64,000 bases of DNA from Onthophagus taurus (lineage: Eukaryota; Arthropoda; Insecta; Coleoptera; Scarabaeidae): positions 8,749,501 through 8,813,500 of the forward strand of contig NC_091966.1 of the NCBI RefSeq assembly GCF_036711975.1. Reading direction: 5' to 3'. Below are positions 1 to 10,535 of this stretch, in pieces. How positions within the stretch are numbered: position 1 is the first letter of the stretch; every line of letters starts with the position of its first letter. The translations under genes and the position numbers were made by a program. The notes under the pieces were generated by a model. The model was not told the origin of the DNA and made no database searches. It saw nothing but the letters and a program-made list of their open reading frames with translations.

Positions 1-1165
1 TTGTTAAATCACTTTTAGTTCTTCAGAAATAAATTTTTGAAATAATCGAAAATTTTTTCGAATTTTGCAATTTTTGCTGATTAAGTTTTAAAAATTCGTA
101 TAAAATCCAGTTCTTAGAATATGAGTATGAAAATTTCGCAAAGTGTTAATAAAAGTATCCTCTTTCCAATGAACCAACCCGTTTTGAAAAATAACTTTTA
201 GTTTTTGAGAAAACATTATTTGAAGTATTGATAAAATTTTCGATGTTGCAATTATCATCGATAACTTTCAAAATCCGCTACAAAATTAATTTCTTGAAGG
301 ATCCTTGTAGAAATATCACCAATTATTAATTAAAGTATCCTCTTTTTAATGCAACAAGCCGTTTTGAAAAATCACTTTTAGTTCTTGAGAAATAACTTTT
401 TGAAATGATCGACAATTTTTTCGATTTTTGCAATTTTCGCCGATTAAGTTTTAAAAATTCGTATAAAATCCAGTTCTTTGAATATAAGTATGAAAATTTT
501 CCAAAGTGGTAATAAAAGTGTCCTCTTTCCAATGAACCAACCCGTTTTGAAAAATAACTTTTAGTTTTTGAGAAAACATTATTTGAAGTATTGATAAAAT
601 TTTCGATGTTGCAATTTTCATCGATAGCTTTCAAAATTCGCTACAAAATTAATTTCTTGAAGGATTTTTGTGGAAATATCACCAATTATTAATTAAAGTA
701 TCCTCTTTTTAATGCAAAAAGCAGTTTTGAAAAATCACTTTTAGTTCTTGAGAAATGAATTTTTGAAATGATCGACAATTTTTTCGAATTTTGCAATTTT
801 CGCCAATTAAGTTTTAAAAATTCGTATAAAATCCCGTTCTTTGAATATGAGTATGAAAATTTCCCAAAGTGTTGATAAAAGTGTCCCCTTTCTAATGAAC
901 CAACCCGTTTTGAAAAATAACTTTTAGTTTTTGAGAAAGCAATATTTGAAGTATTGATAAAATTATTGTTGTTGCAATTTTCATCGATAACTTTCAAAAT
1001 CCGCTACAAAATTAATTTCTTGAAGGATCCTTGTGGAAATATCACCAATTATTAATTAAAATATCCTCTTTTTAATGCAACAAGCCTTTTTGAAAAATCA
1101 CTTTTAGTTCTTGAGAAATAAATTTTTGACATAATAGACCATTTTTTCGAATTTTGCAATTTAGG
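1..1165. repeat. Satellite array with 363-bp dimeric unit
   Basis: About three copies of a 363-bp unit run from the window edge to about 1165. Each unit consists of two diverged ~180-bp monomers. One opens near 157, 518 and 881 (GTATCCTCTTTCCAATGAACC type). The other opens near 337 and 700 (GTATCCTCTTTTTAATGC type). The A and B monomers share the TTTTGAAAAATMACTTTTAG block and the TTTTTCGA block, so this is a higher-order dimer. Short open frames inside it repeat with the same period and are not genes. The array probably continues to the left of the window. Confidence 0.9.
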
Positions 1166-1311
1166 ACACTTGCAAAATGTCCTTGTTTGACTTAATGAGT
1201 TAAAATCATAGTTTCATATAATAGTATGAGGAATAAAATAAAGTAATATACATAAATACATTTAATGATAACCATCAAAAGTATACACATAATAACAAAA
1301 AAAAACATAAA

Positions 1312-3201
1312 CTACGATACAGCAAGAAAAGCACATCCATTAGAAAGGGCCGGATTTTTACAGCCAGTAAAAATAACAATATGTAAACTAGGAAATTCAG
1401 CGTTTTCACAAATTCTTCGAATAGTTTCATCCAACAATGAATAGCTTTTAGCTTTATCCTCATCTCCACACTGAATATGACCTATATTTAAATTATTACT
1501 CTTCATAGAAGACAGCATTTTATCAATAACATCCGCGTCGTTTTCTCCAGATACCAATTTTATATTCGAATGAGGTTTATCAGGATTTTTAAACGTCCAT
1601 TGTTCGTAAACATCCAAAGTTTTTTTTGTACTAAAAACCATGGCTGTTTTATCAAAACTGGCAATTTGTCTAAGTAGATTCTTAGCATAACCAGAATTTG
1701 CCATATCTTGATAAGAGACAAAATCAGATTGCGTGCGGCTCATAACCGCGTCGCCATAATAAATGTTTTGAGTGAGTTTATGTTGTACTAATTTTAAAGA
1801 AGCCACACTGTCCTCGATGGAGCAATGACCGCTTGAACTTTCTTGGATGTGTTCGTTTAAAAATTGTTTCGCTAAATGTTGAAGTTTTGATTTTCTTACT
1901 CGTTGACCGGTTAAATTGTAAATAATGCTAGTATCGATGATGTAAGGATGAAACATTCTTAAAGCGTGAAGATCTGAATTTAAACTTTGTCCCACTAAAA
2001 TAGCATCAGGGGGTAAAAGTTTTCTTAAATCTTCTTGAACGTCTGATAATCTTTTAGTAACACCTTTCATCATTTGAGGGGTAATCCCAGAAAATCTAGT
2101 TAAATAATCTGTAATTCTATTGTGAGGTTTAACAAATGTTTCGTAAAAAACATTGTGCTTTTCATCAACTAAGGAAACCCTTGTAACTTCTAAATCTCCT
2201 ATTGTTGTTTTACACATTTCACAATCAATGCCAAACATGGGACTATTTTTGGTAACCATTTTATATTCATCTTTACTGGTGACATAACCTTGATATTTAC
2301 GTTCCATCAAACCAATGATGGGTAAAGGAAAATTTTCTTCAACCATTTGCCAACCTGACATTAACAAATCAGTTCTTGGAAATTTATCAGATTTTGGGGG
2401 TTCCACTTTTTCATCTTCTTCTATAAAGTCTGTAGATTCTTTATTACGTTCGATATGAAAAATATTTTGAACAATATCAAATACTTCACTGCTTTTTTTA
2501 GCAGCCATTTTTATGGTACTATATCTTCCTAAATAAATATTTAATTGATGACCCGTCAAGGGAACCATTAACAAGTCTTGAATGACATCCCTTTCATAAG
2601 CATTAGAATTAATTATTTCCAATTTATCCTTAAATTTTGTGCTTAAATATTGGAATGAGGATTCATTTGACACAAAATCATACATTGAAATATTTTCAAC
2701 AACCAACACACAAGTGCTTTGTAATCGAGCTGGTCTATCAAGTTGACACCAACGAGCGGGGTTATAAGGTGATTGTTGCACAATTTGAGAATACATTATT
2801 AAATGTTGCAGATCAGACATAAATAATGGGATCCTATTGTCTAAATCAACAGATAAACTTGCAAAATTCCCTACATCTCGTAACCAAAATCTTGGACGAA
2901 GCTTCACTTGTTTTTTATGCTCTTTAAGTGCTTTTTTCAATTGCAAATAATCATCTCCTTCTAACTTAGGTTTCTTTTGCGCAGAATTTGGTTCTGAACT
3001 TTGACGTTTCGTGTTCAACACATTTTTATCTGCATTCTCATTGTTATTATTGTTAGGTTTTGTTGAATTACTGTTTAATTTTGTTATTTCAGCAAAACTT
3101 GCCATTTTTTTCACCTTCCTCTCCATTCGTTCCACCTTTTTCGACTTCATAGCACAAATATTTGATTCTAAAAAGTTAAATTTAAGGTTATGCATACACA
3201 T
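1312..3201 (-). CDS. Rexo5: RNA exonuclease 5-like DEDDh 3'-5' exonuclease
   Basis: Single-exon gene, 629 aa. The exonuclease domain covers about residues 320-480 and has all five DEDDh residues: D326 and E328 in GIDCEMC, D410 in GQSLNSD, H459 in SSGHCS and D464 in IEDS. Family knowledge: REXO5 / Rex1-type nucleases trim 3' ends of structured RNAs (snoRNA, 5S and 28S rRNA) in the nucleus and nucleolus. The N-terminal ~100 residues are basic and low-complexity, fitting nucleolar targeting. The C-terminal ~130 residues may be the degenerate RNA-binding part seen in REXO5, though I see no clear RNP motif. The first ATG (3201) is taken as start; in-frame ATGs at residues 18, 26 and 33 are also possible because the first 30 residues look unconserved. 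It is divergent from IMPACT with 526 bp between them. Confidence 0.85.
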   Translation of the reverse strand: MCMHNLKFNFLESNICAMKSKKVERMERKVKKMASFAEITKLNSNSTKPNNNNNENADKNVLNTKRQSSEPNSAQKKPKLEGDDYLQLKKALKEHKKQVKLRPRFWLRDVGNFASLSVDLDNRIPLFMSDLQHLIMYSQIVQQSPYNPARWCQLDRPARLQSTCVLVVENISMYDFVSNESSFQYLSTKFKDKLEIINSNAYERDVIQDLLMVPLTGHQLNIYLGRYSTIKMAAKKSSEVFDIVQNIFHIERNKESTDFIEEDEKVEPPKSDKFPRTDLLMSGWQMVEENFPLPIIGLMERKYQGYVTSKDEYKMVTKNSPMFGIDCEMCKTTIGDLEVTRVSLVDEKHNVFYETFVKPHNRITDYLTRFSGITPQMMKGVTKRLSDVQEDLRKLLPPDAILVGQSLNSDLHALRMFHPYIIDTSIIYNLTGQRVRKSKLQHLAKQFLNEHIQESSSGHCSIEDSVASLKLVQHKLTQNIYYGDAVMSRTQSDFVSYQDMANSGYAKNLLRQIASFDKTAMVFSTKKTLDVYEQWTFKNPDKPHSNIKLVSGENDADVIDKMLSSMKSNNLNIGHIQCGDEDKAKSYSLLDETIRRICENAEFPSLHIVIFTGCKNPALSNGCAFLAVS

Positions 3202-3727
3202 TTTAAGAATCTAATTGATTGAATCATTTAATCCTCAGTACTTATTAAAAAACCTACCGTTTTATAATAATTATTTTATTTTATGCTATATTAACTTAAA
3301 ATTCACGTGTTATTTCCAAATTCGGAAAGTTTTTGCCTTTTTCATTACCTTAACCTCAAAATGTAATTGTAGATGGCGCTGTTAAATACCTGCTTGACAT
3401 TTATGAAATTGCAAATAAAATAAAGAAATAAGTAATGAACTGATAACATTGATGTATTATTTTTAAATCTGATCATATTAAAATTGTTGTTATTATCTGA
3501 AAAAAACGAATTTTTGTATTTATTTAAATATTATCATATAAAACAACTAATCAACAAAAGATGGCGCTAATAACGCGTGTATTGAAAGGTTAATTATTAT
3601 TTGACATTGACAACAACATATAACATAACCTCAAACTAAAACATATGGATTTGAAAGAAAAAATGATTAAAGTAAAAGTTGTTAAAGTACAACCTTGAAA
3701 TGCATTATAAAGTAAATTTAAACGAGA
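3202..3727. promoter_or_regulatory. Divergent intergenic region, Rexo5/IMPACT
   Basis: 526 bp separate the two divergent start codons. The region is AT-rich with no open frame of note and no clear TATA box. It probably holds both promoters, by position only. Confidence 0.4.
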
Positions 3728-4656
3728 ATGGACAGCGTTATTCAACAGAAAGAAGAAGTTGAGGCTTTGGAAGCAATTTATGGTGATGAATGGAAACGGG
3801 AAGAATCAGATAAGTCGTTCAGCATTTCCATAAATAAAGACGTTCAATTATATATTAATTTATCAGAAAAGTATCCGTTAGAATCGCCCCCCACATATGT
3901 TTTACGCGCTCCCACATTGGATGGTGAAACAAAAAGAAAAATTGCAAATGCTTTTGAAGACATTTATCTGTTTGTTCCGGTGAATAATTTTAAAAAGTTA
4001 TAACATGCAAGTTGTGTTGTAGGGAAAATATTGGTGGTCCCGTTATTTATCAGTGGATTGAGTGTTTAAGGGAAAACGTTCAAATAGAACAGTGCAAGGA
4101 GAACAATGACCAAAATGAGGTGGAAACAGTAATTGTCAAAGAGATTGAAGAACTTAAAGTCTTTGATATCATTCATGGGGAGTGCATTTCTGATAGAAAA
4201 AGTACTTTTCAAGGCCATTTTTGTGTGGTACATTCTCAAGAAGATATCCGGTAATTAAAAAACTCTTCTTTTTTGAAAATGATTATGATGTAACATTTTT
4301 TTAGACATGTTTTAAATCAGTTATATGAGAATAAAAAAATTGCACAAGCCACTCATAATATAAGCGCTTTTAGAATAAAAAATGAATCAGTTTTGACACA
4401 AGATTGTGATGATGATGGTGAGAGCCATGCAGGTGGACGTTTGTTACATTTATTACAAATTCTTGATGTAATAAATGGTATTGTTGTTGTCAGTAGATGG
4501 TAAAGACCACTAAAAAAAAGTTAAGGGTAGAATAATTAATTTTTTTAAAGGTATGGAGGTATTCATCTAGGTCCGGATCGTTTCCGCCATATTAACAATG
4601 CAGCAAGACAAGTTTTAGAACAAGCTGGAATAGTACAAAAAACCACATTAAAATAA
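3728..4656 (+). CDS. IMPACT: IMPACT: RWD and UPF0029 domain GCN2 regulator
   Basis: Four exons: 3728-3969, 4023-4250, 4305-4499 and 4551-4656; 256 aa. Phase selects the donor at 3970 (GTTTGT) over the GGTGAA ten bases later: only the first joins IYL to ENIGGPVIYQW in frame. Residues 1-95 are an RWD domain (EVEALEAIYGDEW opening, YPLESPP turn, YLENIG end). Residues ~145-256 are the UPF0029/Impact N domain, with DRKSTFQGHF, DDDGESHAGGRLL and VSRWYGGIHLGPDRF. Family role: IMPACT/Yih1 binds GCN1 and restrains activation of the eIF2alpha kinase GCN2. AATAAA at 4734-4739 is the likely poly(A) signal. It is convergent with ASPSCR1, whose last exon starts 167 bp away. Confidence 0.92.
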
Positions 4657-4822
4657 TGTGAATTAATTAATTTTTTATTGGTGCTTTGATATAGTTTTAT
4701 TGTTAATGTATTTTGAACTTTTTATTTACAATGAATAAAAGAATTTATTTAAAACAAATCTTTTTAATTATCAAGTAGATGTTTTCACATTATAATTGGA
4801 ATTCACCACTTTACAAAATCCA

Positions 4823-7800
4823 TTATTGATTTTTAAACCACTTCGGTAATTTCGGAGCCGTTTCATTTTGCGATGTAGAAGGTTTATCATAATCCACATA
4901 ATTGCCATTATTACTTGTGCTCGCACCGACATTTACATCATCTGGTGTTATTGATATATCATCTGCTTCATCGGGAAAATCCCATCTTCTCGCTTCTTTC
5001 CTGCAAAAAATATTCATAAATCTAACCCATTTTTATAAAAACTCAATTAGTTAAGCTATGTGAGTTAATCAAAAATAAACGAGTCTTTAGTGGCTGAACA
5101 TGCAGCTTTAGTAGCCCTTATGATGAGTGAAATAAACATGTATGAGAAATACATTCTAATAAGTAAACATGTCGTTATCTACCGATTTGGTAAAACTTTT
5201 AATGTAACAGATAGAAACATTGAGGTTATTAAGCGAAGAAATAAAAGAAACGCGATACGAGAAAACATTGCAACAACAAGAAAGTATTCCATGGCCTTCA
5301 CCATTAGAAGTAAGCAAGGGCAATGTATCGCAAAACTTTGATTATTCTGTAGAAAATTAGAAGGATTATGAAATAGTTTCCGAAATCGACAAATGGCCCA
5401 ATAGTCAGAAAAAGAAGAAAGTTAAAACATTTTTTCTGCGTTGGGTGATAAATAGATGCAATAAAAAAGAAATTGGCAGTAAAGAAAAATGTAATCTATG
5501 ATAGAACTATGTTCAACAGCTGTAAACAAGGGGATAATGAATCGTTTGATGATTATTTAATGAAATTGCAGTTATTAATAGTGAAATGCGATTTTGCAAA
5601 TTTTACCAATGATTTATTGAGGGACAGAATCGTACTCGGGGTTAAGAATAAAGATTTAAGAAAAAGATTAATGTCTAAATCAGATCATACCTTGGCAACA
5701 TGCAAAGATATGTGTAAAACTGAAGAAATAACAACAACAAAACTAGAAGAAATTCAAGGAGAGGAATGTAAGCAAGGTAATAAATTATAGAAATAAATGT
5801 AGATTTTGTGGCGAAAAATACGAATTCAAGAAACCACTTTGTAAAACTTTTGGTAAACAATGCAACATTTGGAAGAAATCATTTTGCTATAGTGCGCAAG
5901 AAAGACCAGAAGGAACCAAGAGAAATGATGGATAGAAGAAAAAATAATAACAAAGGTAAGAAGAAAGTAAAAAGAATTGAAAAAAAAATTGAGGGAGAAA
6001 CAATTATCGATAATTCTTTAAGTGGCGGTAATGTTATTGCAGAACTAGATTTTCTTTTTAATGATAAATGGATAAAAGTACAATGTGACATTGACACTGG
6101 TGCAAACGTTTGCATAGTAGAGTATGAACATTTAAATAAATTATTAAAAATTAATACTATGAAACTAAATGAATCGTCTCACCGCTTGTATTGCATTTCC
6201 AATAAAAAATTACCAGTCATCTGTGAACTTTATCTTAAATGTAAACGTTATAATAAAATATATAAAATTAAGTTCGTAGTAGTTGATATATGTAGATCAT
6301 GGTTTGTTATTGTCAGCTAGAGCTAGTAAAGAGTTAGGTTTAGTGAAATATTGTAATGAAGTCAAAATTGAAGCAACAGGTTCAAAATATAGTAGAACAG
6401 TATGAAAATATTTTCAAAGGATATGGATCTCTACCAGAGCATGTAGAAATAAAGCTGGAGAAAGAGGCAAGACCACTAAGGCAACCACCAAGAAAAGTTC
6501 TAACAACATTGAGAAAAGATTTGAAAGAAGAATTAATACATTTTGAAAAAGAAGGTATAATTACCAAAGAAGATCATAATACAGATTGGGTAGGTAACAT
6601 TTTATTAGTAAAGAAGGAAAAGACGTTTAGAATATGTTTGGACCCGATTCCATTAAATAAAGTAATGAAAAGACCACATTGCCAATTTACCACAGTTGAT
6701 GAAAAATATTGCCAGAGTTGGGTAAAGTCAAAGTTTTTTCAATAGTAGACACAAAGAAGGGTTTTTGGCAAGTCAAATTATCGGAATCTAGTAGTAGATT
6801 AACAAAATAACACTGTTGACAGCTAATTATCCATAATTGTTGAAACTGTCATTTTTTGACATTTAAAGCTGTCAACGGCATTATTTCGGCGCCTACTTTG
6901 ACTGTAATTTGCTGATTTAATATTTTCAGAGAACGCATTTTATCTCGATTTTTTTCTTATACAACCATATGATTTGATATGTTCATCGCGTAGATGTATT
7001 TATCCTCTATCAAAGTATGCAAGAAAAATACATGCATTTCATTTAAAACAACAATGTTGGTTGCCATAGCAACAAAACTAAAACAATGTAAACAAGTAAA
7101 TATCGCCAAAAAATGCGCCACAATCATTAAGAATTTTTTTATTTGAAACATTTTTCTTTAAAACCACAAATGACGAAGTTATGGGCTATATTCCAGACAT
7201 TTGACACACCTGTCTAGATCACAATAAGAATTTAGAAAATTTATCCAAAAAACTACGTGAGAACAAATGTAAATTAAACAAAAAAAAATTAAAACTGTAA
7301 AATTCTATGGTCATATATTGTCTTGTGATGGCTTAAAGGTTGGTCAAGAAAAGGTCGTTGCCATAAAGAAATTTCCAGTGCCGAATGATAAGGGAGCATT
7401 ATTAAGATTTATTGGTATGGTCACTTATCTGAGTCGATATATAAAGAATCTTAGCAGTGAATTATTTATTTTGAGACAATTAACGCACAACAATGTGGAT
7501 CAACTTGATAGACTTGAATAGTTATTTGAAACGTCAAAATTTCAAAAAACGTCAATTTAATTTAAATGTTTTAGGACTTTCTAAAGGTTTGACATTAAAA
7601 AAACGTAAACAAATTCCTTTTTTCATATGATTTGAGCATAAACAAGCATAAATTAATTAATTTTCGTAAAAAAAACATGACGTTTCATAAAATTGACATT
7701 TAATTTTGATAAATTGTTGTAAAGTTGGTTACAGTTGGTAACATTGAATTAATGTCACATTGACGTTTAAACTTTATTCAAAAATTTATTTAAAAAAATA

Positions 7801-9970
7801 ATCAATTTCAATAGTAGTTGTGGACAAAGTATAGTATTCTCCTCACATATAATGAGCTATTATTCACTCAGGTTAATTATGCCACTCGCTACACTCGTGA
7901 CATGAACTTAACCTAATACCTGGTTCACATTACTCCAGTAGCATTCCAGCGTTGGACTGGAATGTACCCATTCCAGTAAGCAATCCACTCGTGACTGGAT
8001 CGACGGTCTACTTTTTCATTCCAGCTCCACTGGAATAGTGTAGACCAATGCTGGATTGCGAATTCTAAACGAATTATTAATTATTAAAGATTAAGAATCC
8101 ACTGGACTGGATTGACTAACTGGATTAGTAGACTGGAATAATGTGAACAATATGATCCAGTCCAGCACTGGACTTGATTGACTCAAATACTGGACTGGAA
8201 TAATGTGAACCAGGCATTAGTAAATAATAGCTCTCATTATATGCTGGTATAATAATATAGTATTATACAAAAGGCTTGTTTATATTACCTCACATACCAA
8301 CACTAATTAATAATTATGGTTTCATGTTTAAAATGATATATAAAAAAATAATTAACCTCATTTTAGCTGCTGCCATACTAGCAACAGAAGATGTTGTAAA
8401 CTTATCACACAATTCTTTCCTTAAATACTGCGAACGACCCTCATTAGCATCATTAGATTTTACTCCAAAATACAACAAAGCACCAGGAACACAACCAATT
8501 TCAAACAAAACACTTTCAGTTTTCAACACTGATTTTGGAGGAGTTGTATCTACAAAAAGAAAAATGGACATAACTTATTTTTATTTCTACATTAATTCCT
8601 TACATAAATAAAAATCCAAATTTTTATTCTCCAAGTAACTTCTTACAAATTCCATAACACACTTAATATCTTCGGTTATTAAAAAGGTGCCTTGAAGAAC
8701 TGCTCGATCGGGAAATTGTACACGAATTATTGTTTTTTTATAACGATTCATTACGTTGAGTTGTCGTTTAGATTCTTCCAAGTTTCTTAAAGCTGACGTC
8801 ATCAACGGACTGTTCTCGAGTTCCATTCGCCGTTTTTTGATGTCGCGAAATAATTTCTTCGCATCTTCAATGGTTAACTCGAAAAAATCGTCTGGTAAAT
8901 CTTCGGTTCGAACATTTTGAGCCGTTTCCAATGAGAATAACATTGCGTTTCTATCACCTAACTAATTAAAGAATCATTAAATTTGGAAATATTTAAAGAA
9001 AATTTTCTTACAAACATGAATTCTTCTTCTTCTTTGTTGTCTTTAATATTTATTGTTTTAGGTTTTTGTTGATTTAATGTAGTTTCTTTATATTTTTGGT
9101 TTACATTTTGGTCTTGCTTTTTCTTTTCATTTTTTATTAAATCCACCATATTAGTTTTTTTTAAGTTTTGTTGTTGGGGAGGAGGAACATTTTCTTCAAC
9201 ACAAGGTTTTTTAGCAACATTTTCATGAACATTAGTTGGCTTATTTGTTTGATTTGAGGGATATGGTTTCGATGGTGGAGATTCTACTGCTTGAAATTTT
9301 CTCATATAAGGTTTTTCTTCCACAGGCTTAGCTGGTATGGGTGCAGATATATTTGCTTGCACTTTTAATTCTTCAGGTTTTCTGCAATTTATACAATTAT
9401 CTTTAAACTTTTATTTATTTTTCAAAACTCACTTATGTATCAATCTAAACATTGCCCTTCCACTTGTTAACCCCAACGATTTTAAATCAGTCTTTTTTAA
9501 CAAATCAATTCCATAAAGTTCTCTTCTCATATAAATTATAACTGTATTTTTATCAGGATTTAAGTCTTCCGGGGATAATTTTAATAGTACATCATAAATG
9601 GATGTATTAGGTTTAAAAGTACCTAATAACCTATTTCCGTTTTCAAGTTGTAACCCAATCGTAACATCAGTCTCAACTCTAGGTTTGGTTGATGGGATTA
9701 AATCAAGCTGTGCATTGTTGGGTAAACCAGAAAAACCCATGGTTGCATTTATATCCATTACATTCTTGTGATGCCTTAAATCGAATTCCTCTGATTTTAA
9801 GCCTTGTTTTGTACATACTTCTTCTATAATCTATAAAAAGATAACTTCTTAATCCTATGTTAAGCAAAAAAAAGTGATATAACCTGTAGAATTGTGGTAT
9901 TGGGCGAAACTTTAACCGTTTGACGTCGACCATTTGGTGCTAAAATTACTACGGTTTTATTCGAAGCCAT
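4823..9970 (-). CDS. ASPSCR1: ASPSCR1/TUG, UBX-domain tether protein
   Basis: Six exons on the minus strand: 9884-9970, 9433-9830, 9012-9381, 8604-8961, 8357-8549 and 4823-5000; they join in frame to 527 aa. The N-terminus (KTVVILAPNGRRQTVKV) is the TUG ubiquitin-like domain, followed by a second ubiquitin-like region to about residue 160. A low-complexity linker follows, then the conserved LPDDFFELT block and a UBX domain (VQFPDRAVLQG, FYLYTTPPK). The last exon supplies an acidic tail ending KLPKWFKNQ, matching the KWLK end of mammalian TUG. Family role: the tether retains GLUT4-type vesicles and binds p97/VCP. The gene stays readable although intron 5 (5001-8356) has swollen to 3.36 kb with a gypsy fossil and MITEs. 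For exon 4 the acceptor at 8962 keeps phase with the strong GTAAGA donor at 9010. Confidence 0.88.
5045..7525 (+). mobile_element. Ty3/gypsy-family fossil in ASPSCR1 intron 5
   Basis: Degraded internal part of a Ty3/gypsy element. A gag-like region (about 5470-5790), a retroviral-type aspartic protease signature (about 6090-6110) and the start of reverse transcriptase (about 6440-6720) lie in order. A later reverse-transcriptase segment follows at 7300-7520, beyond about 0.5 kb of unrelated sequence. No terminal repeats could be recognised. It is clearly broken, with several breaks, and looks old. It is antisense to ASPSCR1 and sits wholly inside one intron. Confidence 0.75.
7815..8275. mobile_element. 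Nested MITEs with inverted ends in ASPSCR1 intron 5
   Basis: The outer element starts near 7815 (TTGTGGACAAAGTATAGTATT) and ends near 8270 with the inverted match (AATAATATAGTATTATA). The inner parts of both arms share ATAATGAGCTATTATT / AATAATAGCTCTCATTAT. Inside it, about 7921-8214, is a second element with inverted ends CCTGGTTCACATTA / TAATGTGAACCAGG. Its interior repeats CCAGTCCAG-type words many times. Neither has coding capacity. A relative of the outer element lies at 19365-19442. Confidence 0.65.
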
Positions 9971-10535
9971 TTTTATTATTATTACTATTTTCTGTTATGA
10001 CTTATGACTAGCGTTTTTTGAAGTCTAACCTCAAAAAACTAATTTTGACATTATGATTTGACAACAAATATAACAAATTTCTGTAATTCAAAGACAACTT
10101 AGAAGAATAATCCTATAATAATATAACTAAAAATTAGATAGTAATTAATAGATAATTCAAATTAATTAATTAATTTTATTCAAACAAACTTTTAATATTT
10201 TGATGAAGATAATGTAGGTTTCTGTAATTAAAATAATTTAAATTATTTTCTTTTTTTAATTATAAGCGATTTTTAAATAAATCTATTTTTTACTTAATAT
10301 TTAATTAAAAAAATTCAACAATAAGCTTTAAATTTAATTTTTATTTAAAGTTGATGATAAATTTGACATTTGTATAATAAACGTTCAGATGACAGCATCA
10401 TAAAAAAAATAAGAGCTTTAAATGATAACGTTTTATTACCACATAATGTTTCACGGTATTGTTTAAAAAGAAAAATTGGCGATAATGTGATGCGAGTGGT
10501 GATACAACAATTAATAATGATAGAATTCCGACGAA
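9971..10535. promoter_or_regulatory. Divergent intergenic region, ASPSCR1/oxt
   Basis: 565 bp lie between the divergent start codons. The region is very AT-rich and contains a short open frame (10370-10561) that overlaps the real xylosyltransferase start in another frame. No convincing core-promoter motif was picked out. Confidence 0.35.

Noticed and set aside
326-997. Two 102-codon minus-strand frames of nearly identical sequence
   Set aside because: They are the same part of successive 363-bp satellite units; the repeat period makes the frame, not selection for protein.
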